DNA of 50,100 bases from Pisolithus tinctorius. Taxonomy: Eukaryota; Basidiomycota; Agaricomycetes; Boletales; Pisolithaceae. The translations under genes and the position numbers were made by a program. The DNA lies in contig JANFAH010000151.1 of the NCBI GenBank assembly GCA_024663395.1, positions 1 through 50,100 of the forward strand, given 5' to 3'. Positions 28,530-38,865 of the stretch are shown here, piece after piece. Every line of letters starts with the position of its first letter. Position 1 is the first letter of the stretch. The notes beneath the pieces are model-generated. The model had not been told where the DNA came from and ran no database searches. It worked only from the letters and a program-made list of their open reading frames with translations.

Positions 28530-31500
28530 CAAATCAGAGTGGCATGAGACAGAGCTTCACTCACTCGACTCAACGTAAGAATGACAACACGGTCATCAGA
28601 TATCGGCCACCGTGCGCAGTGACTCATAACCCATGATACCTCGACTTTCTCCAGTGTTGTGGAAAGCATGCGGCTGTAGGTCTTTGCTGGGAAATGTGGG
28701 TAGCATGCAAAGGGGTCATTTGTGCCTTTGTTCAAAACCAGGGGACACTGCCGGCAGACAGCAAATGTGGACCGTCCATCCTGTTCGTATATGTATTTGA
28801 TGCTCGCAGGAACTGGAGGCAAAGATCGGTTGCCTGACAGGTGAATCAGAGCAAGTACCACAGGAACCAGAAGTGAAATCCATCACCTGATGGGTGAAAC
28901 ATAATCAGAGAGTTTCCTACATGAGTGGCAATGCGGCTATAGACCACTCCACCATATCTGATATGGGCCTGCAGCATCACATCCTGTTTATGAATCAAGT
29001 TGTACAGGTCTGGAGGGGTAGCAGTTGACTTCCTCGTCCAGGAACAATCAGAGTCGTATTCATTGTCATTGCCATAAGCATGATCTAAGAGGACCTTGCA
29101 TTCTTGGACTGCATTGGGACAATCCGGGCGGGAGAGCCAGCTGCGGAGGCGTGCACCCCTGAGATAGGAACGTAGCATTGTTGCCTCCAATTCACCTGTA
29201 TGAAATGAGAATAATGTCTTCCCGAAATTGACATTGTTTGACTCACCGGATTTGTGGTTGGTGGGGAGACGCTGGAGAACACCGATTAAGCGCTCGAAAG
29301 GAAAGGTCCACCATGAATGGACGGGTCCAAAAAGGATAAGGTAGTCATATATATGAAAGGCAGCATGATGATTTGGACGCAAGTTGAATGTCAGATGTAC
29401 TTGTTTCAGGTTCCCGACATAACGTGCAATGTACGAGCAGTATGCATTAGCCCTTTGAGTACTCATTATCCAGGAGCATGCGATGTTGACCAGGGAAACG
29501 AGGTCCATAGTATGATCCAGAATAAACTTGTCACCTGGCTTCAGTTCATCGACATCAGGTGCTCCCCACAAGCTGATGAGGGCAGAGGGATATGAACAGT
29601 GATGAGTGTCCGCCACTCATCTGCTTTAATTGTTCCAGCAGATGGATGGCCAAAGTTAGCTGGCGCTGAACTGAACCATGATGGCAGTACTGTGTTCCGT
29701 ATAACATTGTGGATGCAACCTAAGATCTTTGTTGTGTCATAGCGATCTCGTACATGCTTTTGCACGCTGGAAAACAATGGCATCGTTTGGCGCTAAGAAG
29801 ACTATAAACAATCGCAATCTTTGTGGAAGAAAGACGACACCTCACCCATTCAACTAAAGCTTTGGCATAAGCAATCTTATACACTCTGCCGGTCTTCAAT
29901 GGTGCACAGCCCAGACTCTGACAGACAAATTTGAGCGCGTTGAAGTTTTTGCGGTAGAGTGATTCCTGAAGAGTTGTGAACGCTGAAGCCAGAGGTGTGT
30001 CTTGTGAAGATATCGGAGAAACGAGCAGTGTATGAATCGCAGATACTTGAATGATTTCCTTCTGAGTCAGCGAGGTAGTGGTTGGGTCAGCTTGGATGAA
30101 GTCGTGGTGGAAGGCAGGGAATTTCGAGGTTGTTGTCACTGAATCTTCTGTAGATAACCCCAACAGAGTGCGTACGTGGTGTTGGACCAGCCCCTCCAGA
30201 ATGCAATGCATTGAATCGATGACGAGTTGACGTGTGGGATCCCAGTAAGGAAGACGCCAAAGTTCCGAGTAGTGTACACCATGATCTTTGAAGAGTCGCT
30301 CTCGGTCTGCAGATGAGACTGCATCCCACCATTGCTCAGCATGAAAACGAAGTTTATCTCGATCCCGGGGAGCCCAATGCTCACGGTCAACTCTACCATA
30401 GTTATTCTTATGATAGCAATCGCACACACTGCAGAAAAAGTGGCTGCCGACGCCAGCGAGTGCTGCCAGATGACGAGCAGTAGGAAGATCACACACGACG
30501 AGTGCGATGGCACTGCGAGTGACCCGACCATCAGGGAATTTAGCTGTTTTTGAGAAGCGGATGCCACGTTCCCAAGCAAGAGCAAGTCGTCGATCAAGGG
30601 ACGTATGTAATGATTAAGTTTTTCTAGGGATGGCTGTTTCGGGCCAGGAATAATACCTGCTGAACATGAGTGTTCATTCTCCGGACACTCTTGTGAATGA
30701 GAACGTACCAGCTAAGTATAGGTTTTCTGGCTTGTAGCGGATGTCCAGCGGTAAATTAAGGCAAGCCATGGATATGATTCCTGAAGATACGGTCGCCCCA
30801 TGCTGACGCATCCCCTCTGGGTTGAAGAAATCGACATGTAGCGCAAAAGCATAGCGGCCTTCATCTCCCCTGTCAACGAAGAGTTTACCTGGTTGGGGAC
30901 CTGTAAACTGGCGGAGGAACTCAGCTTCAAAGGGATTCGTGACAAAGCGAGGTGGTGACAAGTGGAGTGACTTTGCGAGGTCATCGCAAGCTGTGTCCAT
31001 CATAATTTCGATGTCGTGACAGGAAAGGAGGCCGGCGAGGTAGTCTTTGAAGTCATGGTACAGAAAAACTTTCTTGGGATGAAGCTGACCATCAGAACGT
31101 TCGTCCAGCAGCGGTTCACCACAGACAGTCTCGGGTGTAGGACGATTGGTACAGTGGGGGGGGTAACTTGCAATCTTGGAGTCATTCGCATATGTTGGTG
31201 CATATGTACAATGACAACTGCAGATAGCATAAGGAATGGTGTTACCCGTGAGCTTGAATTTGCCGAGGGCGCTGGCGATAGACGATGGGATTTGTGCGAG
31301 GATGTTTTCATGAGAGACACTAAGCTGTCCACTGGTATCCTTGAAGGCGAGGAACAGTAGAAGGGAAAGGGCGTTCATGATAAAGTTGCCTGCCTGAGTA
31401 CCGACATCCATTACTATACTGCAGATGACGCCAATGACCAGTGTGACTTGTGCGATAGTGTCCATATGATTGACGGGAGAGCAATATTGGTCATCTGCCA

Positions 31501-32347
31501 GAAATGTCACCTTGAGTTCAGAGCTAGGGCTAGGGCTAGAATCACTACACACCGGCCACGAAAGGTACAGGCTGAAAGTCTTCAGGGGATGGTGTCACAG
31601 GCCTACTTTTGAGTATGGATTCTAGCTCATCCATAGTTTCGATGACCACTCTCTTGCGCGCAACTACGCAATTGGCACGGCACTTTATGTCGTTGGTTGC
31701 CTGGCGGAGCAGACTAAGTTCTCTGCTGACGGTAGTAAAACTTTGTCCATCCAGCAGAAGGTGGGAACATCTTTGTATTCGGGAGTCAATATTTGATAAA
31801 ACCTTCATAGCCCTGCTAGTTTGCTGACGAACATTCCTGATCTGAGGACAGGTATCGTGTGGAATGGCTTTGGCAGTCGATAATGGTGGCTGAGCACTCG
31901 TGGGGGCGCAGGAGAAGCTCGATGTATTCATGAGACGGTGGAGAGATTGGGTGATACCGGAAGTGATAGAAATAGGGTTTCGCGGACCAGCCAGGATGTC
32001 AGCAGTGGCTCCCATCTGCTGGAATTCCTCATGGAGTTCCACATTTTAGAAGCACGGGACATGGAGTTTGGACCATCGTCGGTGATGGTAAGAGCCACTA
32101 AATGGCTAGCTAGGGCATCTGAAGGAGAGGCTAATTCTGATGATTCAAGTACATGTTCCGGAAGAGTTCTATCTAGAGCACGAGGTAGTGTTCGGTGGGT
32201 ATGGGGGTCTGCTCGAGGGGATTCACTTCGCTGTTTTATGTGTTTCAGATGCAGCGACAAACGATGGGAGTCCATGAGAACACCCCTGCCATTTTCCCTG
32301 ACGCATTCTTCGCAGGTGCACCACTTCAGGACGGGTGAGGCAGGCAT
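28530..32347 (-). pseudogene. Tnp2-type (CACTA-like) transposase gene, frameshifted
   Basis: The likely start is 32347 (MPASPVLKWCTCEECVRENG, a Cys-rich N-terminus). Downstream are FLYHDFKDYLAGLLSCHDIE, LFVDRGDEGRYAFALHVDFF, HGATVSSGIISMACLNLPLD and IRYKPENLYLAG. An intron at about 30663-30716 leads to IIPGPKQPSLEKLNHYIRPL, GSHFFCSVCDCYHKNNYGR, SELWRLPYWDPTRQLVIDSM and HCILEGLVQHHVRTLLGL. Then come ADEWRTLITVHIP, HSWWTFPFERLIGVLQRLP, an intron (GTGAGT near 29247) and ELEATMLRSYLRGARLRSWL, with the C-terminal segment to about 28530. This order is that of basidiomycete transposases of the plant Tnp2/En-Spm group. Lesions: a one-base shift at about 30575-30590 and another near 32040; part of the N-terminus is uncertain. 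Cut-and-paste activity from this copy is unlikely. Confidence 0.78.
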
Positions 32348-32805
32348 AACAGCAACCTGTAATTGTATTAGTACAACATTCACATATGCCACTATGTAGT
32401 CATACCTAGAACGATAGACAGTGAGCTCACAAATGAAGCAGTAGAGGAATATCTGTGTCACAGCACAAGAACAAGTACGGGCAATGGCCAAGACTGGGCA
32501 GGCTGCAGTCGCTTTTATATCCTAGAATGAGAAGAAGAACAAGACAAATTGCCATTGACCGGTACATACTTGCGATGAAACACAGACCCTGCCAAGCGCT
32601 GTTCATCCTCCGCTACGATTCATGCATCATGAAAAACAAGATCCTATATAAAGAAAATTCGTCAGCATACATGAGTTGAGAACAAGGCCGCCGACAGGCT
32701 GGCACTATGGAGTAGCATAAGAACAACTGCCACTGGTCGATACACAACTATAAAATGAATGTAGTCCTACAATGATCTATTGACGAATTGAATATGGTAG
32801 ATGTT
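32348..32805. other. Spacer; weak internal repetition only
   Basis: No gene supported. Segments around 32460, 32530 and 32725 share AAGAACAA followed by GCCA and a CCGGTACATA-like block, suggesting an old local duplication. The right end of the Tnp2 element should be here but no inverted repeat was found. Confidence 0.4.
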
Positions 32806-33499
32806 AGACAATATGGATTGAAACCATATTTGGATTAACGTTGGACTCACTCATGCACGTCTTGACGACGTTGGGTTTCTAGCTTCGCGACCTTGTCAAT
32901 TGGTCGTCAAGCGGTTTGGAAACGCATTCAGATTGGAAAACAATAAAAAATTATCGCCACGATGGCCGCTAAAAAGGTAGCAAGACCTAGGTATGCTTAA
33001 TTAATTAGATTAAACATGTACGCAGAGTTAGTATGCGACCAACCTGTGTGTGGTGACAGGTATGCGACGTCATGGGTTATAGGGACCTGCAGATAATTAT
33101 TAATGGTCCTGGAGTATGTAGTCAGATTGATAACCAAGTAAGCAGCATACTTTGTGCTTATCTTTATTGAATGCCGCGTCACATTGTTGCTTCCTCAGGC
33201 ATATGAATTTTATTATATCTTCGTCTACACTCATATTATTGAAATTCTACAGTACTCATCAGTTTCGCGTTGATGGTCGCATCGCACCATCTTCGCAAAG
33301 ACTACTATTAATATTGATGTAATTCTAATTCTAATACTACGGTGTCTAATGCTAAAGTGGTGGGCTGCGAGCGAAGAAGGTTAATAGATTGCTGAGTACT
33401 AAGAAGTGACGAGCGACTTGCCTGTAGGTGGTGGAAAGAAGGAAAAAGTGTTCGTGAGAAATTTCGTCGTTGATATACTGAACGCAACTCACGCTCACG
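32806..33499 (+). repeat. Palindromic element, copy A: single arm
   Basis: Starts TTAGACAATATGGATTG and matches 36651-37301 closely, including tttctagcttcgcgaccttg and the end tatactgaacgcaactcacg. It stops at CACGTG (33494-33499), exactly the centre of the palindrome in the other copies; the second arm is missing. Confidence 0.8.
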
Positions 33500-33782
33500 T
33501 GCTCCCGTTAGGTGGCGTAAGCTTACCGCTGATATAACCGTGCCGTGGAAGTTTCAATGTTATCACGCGCTCTAAAGAGTATTCCAAAATGAAAATGTCA
33601 TCACATTCATACGAGACGACATGCAAGATGACATGCAGTCATCTAAACAATAGGGCATATAAGTGGGTATGCGGTTATAGCTGTAAGTTTGTGCGAGATG
33701 TACACGTATGATAGATTCTAGGCACAAAGGTACAAGTTATTGGGGTTGGCTGTATCCAGCACATTGACTACTCACCTACAGT

Positions 33783-34706
33783 TCAAGTCGGACAGTTCAC
33801 TCGGGTGAGGAGTCTCTTCTTATCTTTTGCCGGTGCCTTGATGAAAGGTACTTGAGACGAAGGTGGATCATATCGATAACAGGCCAACAGTGCTCGTAGT
33901 CCTCGAGTCGCAGGAACCGTTGCCTGGCCTAAAATGAGTGAGTAAATTCCCTCCGGACACAATAAATAACCTACAATGCCTGTGACTTTCTGAACAGCCT
34001 TGAAATCCTGGTAGCTCCTGCTTTTCGTCGTATCGAGATACTTCTTCACTGCAGTGTGGACGACTCGCTGCCAGGTCTTACCTTAGTTAATGAAGCACAT
34101 CGTCAACGACGTACATACCTTGAGTTTACGCATCTCATCGTCACTCCATCGCAAGTGCTCCTCAAGGTTGTATCCACCCCTTCCTGGGCGGCCTACCTCG
34201 CCAGGTGGTTTCCGAATTTTAGTGGTAAGCTCAATAGACTCGAGGCTGGTGAGTGAGGAGTCTGACGGTGAAGGCGAAGATCGTGGTTCCCCAACATCAA
34301 CACTGGCGAAACTGACTGTCTTTGGTGACCGAGGCGATTTGGGTGTATCCTGATCGGGCGACTGTGGCCAAGGCGATTTGGGTGTATCCCGAGCGGACAT
34401 CTGGCTGGACTGGGGTGACTGCGCCCTACATAGCTCCTTTCTATTCTCTAAAGAGGTCTGACGGCTCATGGGGCTCATTTCTTGCTCCGCTACCACTATG
34501 ACACGCCAGACCTGCTGATACACCATCTCGGCCTGCGAGGATAACAAGGGTAAAATCTCCACCGGGTGGGGAACAAGGGGGGGAACGGATCGAGACCTTG
34601 CGTGTTGCGACCTGACAGGAGGCATGGGGATTCGGTTTGATTCAGTCACTGGGAGGAATTTATGAGAGTATTTATGAGACGGGCAGGTTATTGTTACCCG
34701 CATCAT
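33783..34706 (-). CDS. Conserved agaricomycete hypothetical protein (GRPGRGGYNLEE motif)
   Basis: Two exons are visible: 34706 to about 34105, then about 34049-33783, joined over an interval with a GTATGT-like donor after ELRKLKV-type sequence and an acceptor before KKYLDTTKSRS. The N-terminal half has two copies of DTPKSP in a Ser/Pro-rich stretch; then KPPGEVGRPGRGGYNLEEHL followed by LRWSDDEMRKLK, and in exon 2 KYLDTTKSRSYQDFKAVQKV. I recognise the GRPGRGGYNL..L.W....Y motif from a widespread unnamed mushroom family. The real start may be one of several ATGs near 34620-34706, and the end could be truncated. Function unknown. Confidence 0.45.
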
Positions 34707-35186
34707 TGTTTCCGATCAATCAATCATGACGGCATTCTCATTGTGTGGAGTTAGTTGCCTGGTTGCGAACGCCATGCTTCTCTGTATTTTTCTTATTGGT
34801 CCGTCCCTAATATAATGATTTGTACCTTGATCTAACAACAGACATCCGATTGGCACCATGCACCAGGAATGAACAATTTCTTCGACACTACTGATTCTGT
34901 TCGCCCCTGCTGCTGGCACATTATCTTAGATAGAACATAACATAGGAGGGTGGAGAAACAGACCTGGGTGGAATCGCAGGAGTCGTCATTATGTGGGGGA
35001 GCAACTTCGGAAAGCTGTCAAGGAAGCACTAAGCAGAGACACAGTCAAGACAAAGGATGCCCTACCCTTCTCGTGCACCTCTGCATGATTCCAAAAGCTA
35101 AACCAATGGCATCCGCAGTTACACATCAATATCATCGCAGAATTTCTCATCCATCGGCCCCTGGAAATCTGCTAAGTGGCGCTGCA
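34707..35186. other. No gene recognised
   Basis: Short frames only on both strands; no repeat shared with the rest of the window was noticed. Confidence 0.4.
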
Positions 35187-35199
35187 CTATACTAATGAT

Positions 35200-35510
35200 G
35201 CGGGCTTCAAGATTAACCAAAGACAACTGGGTATCTTGGAACGACATTCGATTGAGGTGAAATAGATTGAACAAAGTAGATACTCACTGCCTGAGCTAGC
35301 AGAAGACTGGATATTGGTATCTTGGAACGATGTTGAGTTGAGGCGAAGTGGATTGAGTGTAGTAACAATACTTACCAGTGTCAAGGGAAGGCAAGAGTGC
35401 ACTGCCAGAGGTAGCACTGAAATACTGTGTTGCTTGTGTAGAAGTACCGTCGCTCCCACTAACTGCTGCGTATGTTCGTCAAAAATCAGGCATTCAAATT
35501 TCATTGCGCA
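35200..35510 (-). pseudogene. Ser/Thr-rich exon remnants with a tandemly duplicated intron
   Basis: On the minus strand a Ser/Thr-rich frame (SGSDGTSTQATQYF, ATSGSALLPSLDTG) ends at a GTAAGT donor near 35375. A mini-exon encoding SSASSGS follows, then GTGAGT near 35288 and an acceptor CCCAG near 35225. The two introns are about 68 nt and clearly related to each other (both end CGTTCCAAGATACC plus a few bases), so an intron-exon unit of about 86 bp was duplicated. No domain is recognised and neither start nor end could be placed. Confidence 0.35.
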
Positions 35511-35924
35511 CCAGAGTTACCAGAAGCGCCCCAGACCATCGTGCCGCATCGGACCAGCTGGGAGGAGCGCGAGCATGCAGATGGGGTGGAGGCTGATAAC
35601 GACGAACCAGGGCAATGCATGTAGGGATGGAGACGGTTGTGGGAACGCTTCGTGCGACGAGTAGGTTCCGCCATGTGTGTGGTGAAAATTGGCTATGACA
35701 GGAGATGTTATATGGTAAGATTGTTATTGTCGGCACAGGGCATTGCAGAAAACGCACAAGACAATTGTCGTCGCCAGCATCACGCCTTGACCAAGATAAC
35801 GAAGTCAAACCTAAATAAATATGAAATGAGAATCAAACATTCATAATGAAAACTATGCACACCGATTATTGCCGTCATCGCCAAATGTTTGCATAGGTGA
35901 TGTTTACATATGGTCTAGATAGTG

Positions 35925-36206
35925 TTACTTTGCTACTTCCTCTATTGGGAGTTCAATACCAAGGGCTGCACCCCACACGAGTAATACAACGTACATACAG
36001 AACAAGCAAACTAACACACTGCAAAAACCTAGCATCGGGGACGGAATGAAGGAAGCCAAGTCTACCAGGTAGGTGAAAAAGAGCAGGGCGCAAAATGCCA
36101 TGAAGCTGGAGGACAACGCGGACCAAATGCCAACTTTCGCACGAGGGACACCTGGTCTGGCACCTCGTACAGGGATGTTTCTTGCGCGTATGCCTAATCC
36201 GGTCAT
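35925..36206 (-). CDS. Small putative membrane protein or exon, 93 residues
   Basis: From ATG 36206 the frame encodes a basic N-terminus (RARNIPVRGARPGVPRAKVG) and two hydrophobic segments of about 20 residues each (FMAFCALLFFTYLVDLASFI and FCSVLVCLFCMYVVLLVWGA), ending ELPIEEVAK. The positive N-terminus and two spans suggest a hairpin in a membrane. It could be the last exon of a larger gene, perhaps the one leaving Ser/Thr-rich exons at 35.2-35.5 kb, though the order does not favour that. Unrecognised. Confidence 0.3.
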   Translation of the reverse strand: MTGLGIRARNIPVRGARPGVPRAKVGIWSALSSSFMAFCALLFFTYLVDLASFIPSPMLGFCSVLVCLFCMYVVLLVWGAALGIELPIEEVAK

Positions 36207-36227
36207 GAATGCAGGTTGTAGAACCAC

Positions 36228-36650
36228 GGAATTTTACTCACGACGAGCAGGGTGACAGCCTGAACTTACGAAGCGGCTTTCTGTTTGAGCAGGAAGCATG
36301 CTGAATCGTTGACAGTCAGTTCAGTGTTCGCTACAGGGGTTTGGGGTTATCAACTCACACTGGTTGCAGGAGTAGGGACTGAATCTACCACAAGTCCCCC
36401 CCCCCCCCTTGCGCTATATACGGAAGGGACCTAACTCCTGGCTTGATACTAGCCTTATTTGTAATAGCATAGACCAACTTGACGACCGTGGGCTTTTGTT
36501 TTCGCTCGAGGGAAGAGCTGTATTAACGGGAAGCGTCGTAGGAATGAGGTGAGCGCACCCGTTGTCAGGCGCCGTGAAGGGCGATATATATGCAATGCGT
36601 TGACAGGTGGGGGACCGCCGCAAGGGGACGGGAAAAAACGAATGGGTGCT
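36228..36650. other. No gene recognised; poly-C tract
   Basis: Holds a run of about a dozen C at about 36397-36409 and short frames only. Confidence 0.4.
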
Positions 36651-37893
36651 ATTTTAGACAATACGGATTGGAGTCGCGTTTGGATTAAGGTTGAACTCAC
36701 TCATGCGCATCTTGACGACATTGGGTTTCTAGCTTCGCGACCTTGACAATTGGTCGTCAAGCCGTTTGGAAACATGGTTCGGATTGAAAAACAATAAAAA
36801 ATCGTCGCCATGATGGCCGCTAATCGGGTAGGAAGGCCTAGATATGCGTAAATGATTAAATTAAGACCAACCTGGGCGTGGTGACAGGTATGCGACGTCA
36901 TGGGTTACAGGGACCTGCACAGACATAATGGTCCTGGGGTATATAGTCAGATTGATAACCAAGTAAACAGCATACACTGCTTATCTTTATTGAATGCGCA
37001 TGCAATTTTATTATATCTTCGTCTACACTCGTATTATAGATTATTCGGCTCATGTCGAATGTTTTCGCGTTGACGGTTGCACTGTCTTCGCAAATACTAC
37101 ATACTACTATCAATACTGATATAATTCTAGTTATTCTAATGCTATGGTGTCTAACACTAGAGTGGTGGGCTGCGAGCAAGACGGTTAATAGAATGCCAAG
37201 TATTGAGAAGCGACGACTTACCTGTCGGTGGTGGAAAGAGGGAAAAGGTGTTCGTGAGAAAAGTCGTCATTGATATACTGAACGCAACTCACGATCACGT
37301 GGTAGCCACAGCAAAGATCGCCACCACTAAACACGAGCACGTGATCGTGAGTTGCGTTCAGTATATCCGCCACCACTAAACACGAGCACGTGATCGTGAG
37401 TTGCGTTCAGTATATCAACAACAACTTTTCTCACGAACACCTTTTCCCTCTTTCCACCACTGACAGGTAAGTGTCGCTTCTCAATACTTGGCATTCTATT
37501 AACCGTCTTCGCTCGCAGCCCACCACTCTAGCGTTAGACACCGTAGCATTAGAATTAGATTTACATCAATATTGATAGTAGCCTTTGCAACTAGAACTAG
37601 AATTAGATCAATATTCATAGTAGTCTGCGATGATGGTGCGATGCGACCGTCAACGAAACTTAAACTTCAAATGATTGCTATCGACAGTAGTTCATACTGC
37701 GGCTGTCATCGATTTAAACATTCGACATGAGCCGAACAATCCTATAATACGAGTGTAGATGTAGATGAAGATATAATAAAGTTGGGTATACATGAGGCGA
37801 TGGCTTAGAAGCAACGATATGAAGTGCATTCCATGAAGATAAGCACAGTGTATGCTGCTTACTCCGTTATCGATCTGACTACATACCCCTAGA
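36651..37893. repeat. Palindromic element, copy B: both arms
   Basis: Left arm 36925-37301 and right arm about 37387-37893 are inverted copies of each other. Anchors are gttgcgttcagtatatcaac versus its complement, tttccaccac..gacaggtaag versus cttacctgtcggtggtggaaa, and agtcagattgataaccaagt versus the complement near 37870. The left flank 36651-36924 is shared with copy A. The centre has three CACGTG sites (37296, 37338, 37387) and a 49-bp tandem duplication (37319-37367, 37368-37416). The right arm has about 130 bp that the left arm lacks. No coding capacity. Confidence 0.85.
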
Positions 37894-38094
37894 CCATTCT
37901 TCCATCCTGTTGTCCACATCAAAAGACACCGTCTTTTGTCATATTGTCCAGGACAATAGCAGTTCTGCTTGCCAGCTTAGCGCCCCCCCCTCAAATAGAA
38001 ATTCGCCTTATATTGCTTCGTTAGTACTTCCCCCCTCACTCCATTTACCGCTCACTAGTTACTTCCAGCTCTTTCGACAACACCCCTGCTATCA

Positions 38095-38581
38095 ATGGAA
38101 CCAAAGGTCGAAATCACCCCCGCTCTCCTCAATGACAAGGCTTTCGCCTTTCTTGAGAGGTTTGCACGCGATGATGTCACTGACACCTCCCTTCTATTCA
38201 ATGTCGAAATCGAGCTTGCCGTCGCAGGTATCGCCTTCAAATTGGAGGAATGGATAGACCTGATCGATATCATCATATTGAATCTGAAGGGTGTAGGGAT
38301 AAATGCCATCAAGGCTGTGTGGGAGCTCGCACAAGCTAAGGTAGTCACAGTAGTTCCCCTGTTGGAAGATGCTGCCACATGGCAGTTGGTTTTGCGTTGG
38401 GCAGCTGATGATAGCCTCTCCTTCGCCAATTTCTTGACGGAGATGGAGAAATTCGGACAGGTACCAGTTCGACGAGTGGAAGTCCATCTTCGACCAAGTA
38501 TTCGAAGCGTCTCGGGAGGGTACCGCTGTTGAGGTTGTTAGGGCAGCCATGGCTGAGCTGGCATCGTTGAGCCTTAGCTAA
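38095..38581 (+). pseudogene. Hypothetical helical protein, single frameshift
   Basis: ATG at 38095 (MEPKVEITPALLNDKAFAF) opens about 122 residues of Leu/Ala/Glu-rich sequence predicted to be mostly helical. Near 38461 the frame shifts by one base; the other frame continues at once with YQFDEWKSIFDQVFEASREG and VVRAAMAELASLSLS to a stop at 38579-38581. With the shift corrected the product would be about 161 residues. Introns may also exist but none is needed. No family recognised. Confidence 0.45.
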
Positions 38582-38865
38582 GTAGATCTTTAAATCCTCA
38601 CGATTTACTGACATCCTCCAGGTGCATGCGATGCCCCCCCTGCTCAGGCTTCTTCCTCCCGTAAGTAAATTTCTCAAAGAAATTTCATAAACCAATTCAT
38701 ACTGTATCTTGCAGGCGACGTCTCCCATGTGGTCCTCTCCCCCAAGCTTCTTCATCGCAGACTCATAAGCTAATGTTCACCTTCGGTTTTGGATCCCTCT
38801 AACCACTCAATCAGGCAAAAGCTTGGCAGATCCCACCGCTCTCTACCCCAGCGAAGCGTCCAAGA

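Noticed and set aside
37296..37416. Replication origin or telomere-related palindrome
   Set aside because: No telomeric repeat or other supporting signal; three dispersed related copies fit a mobile repeat better.
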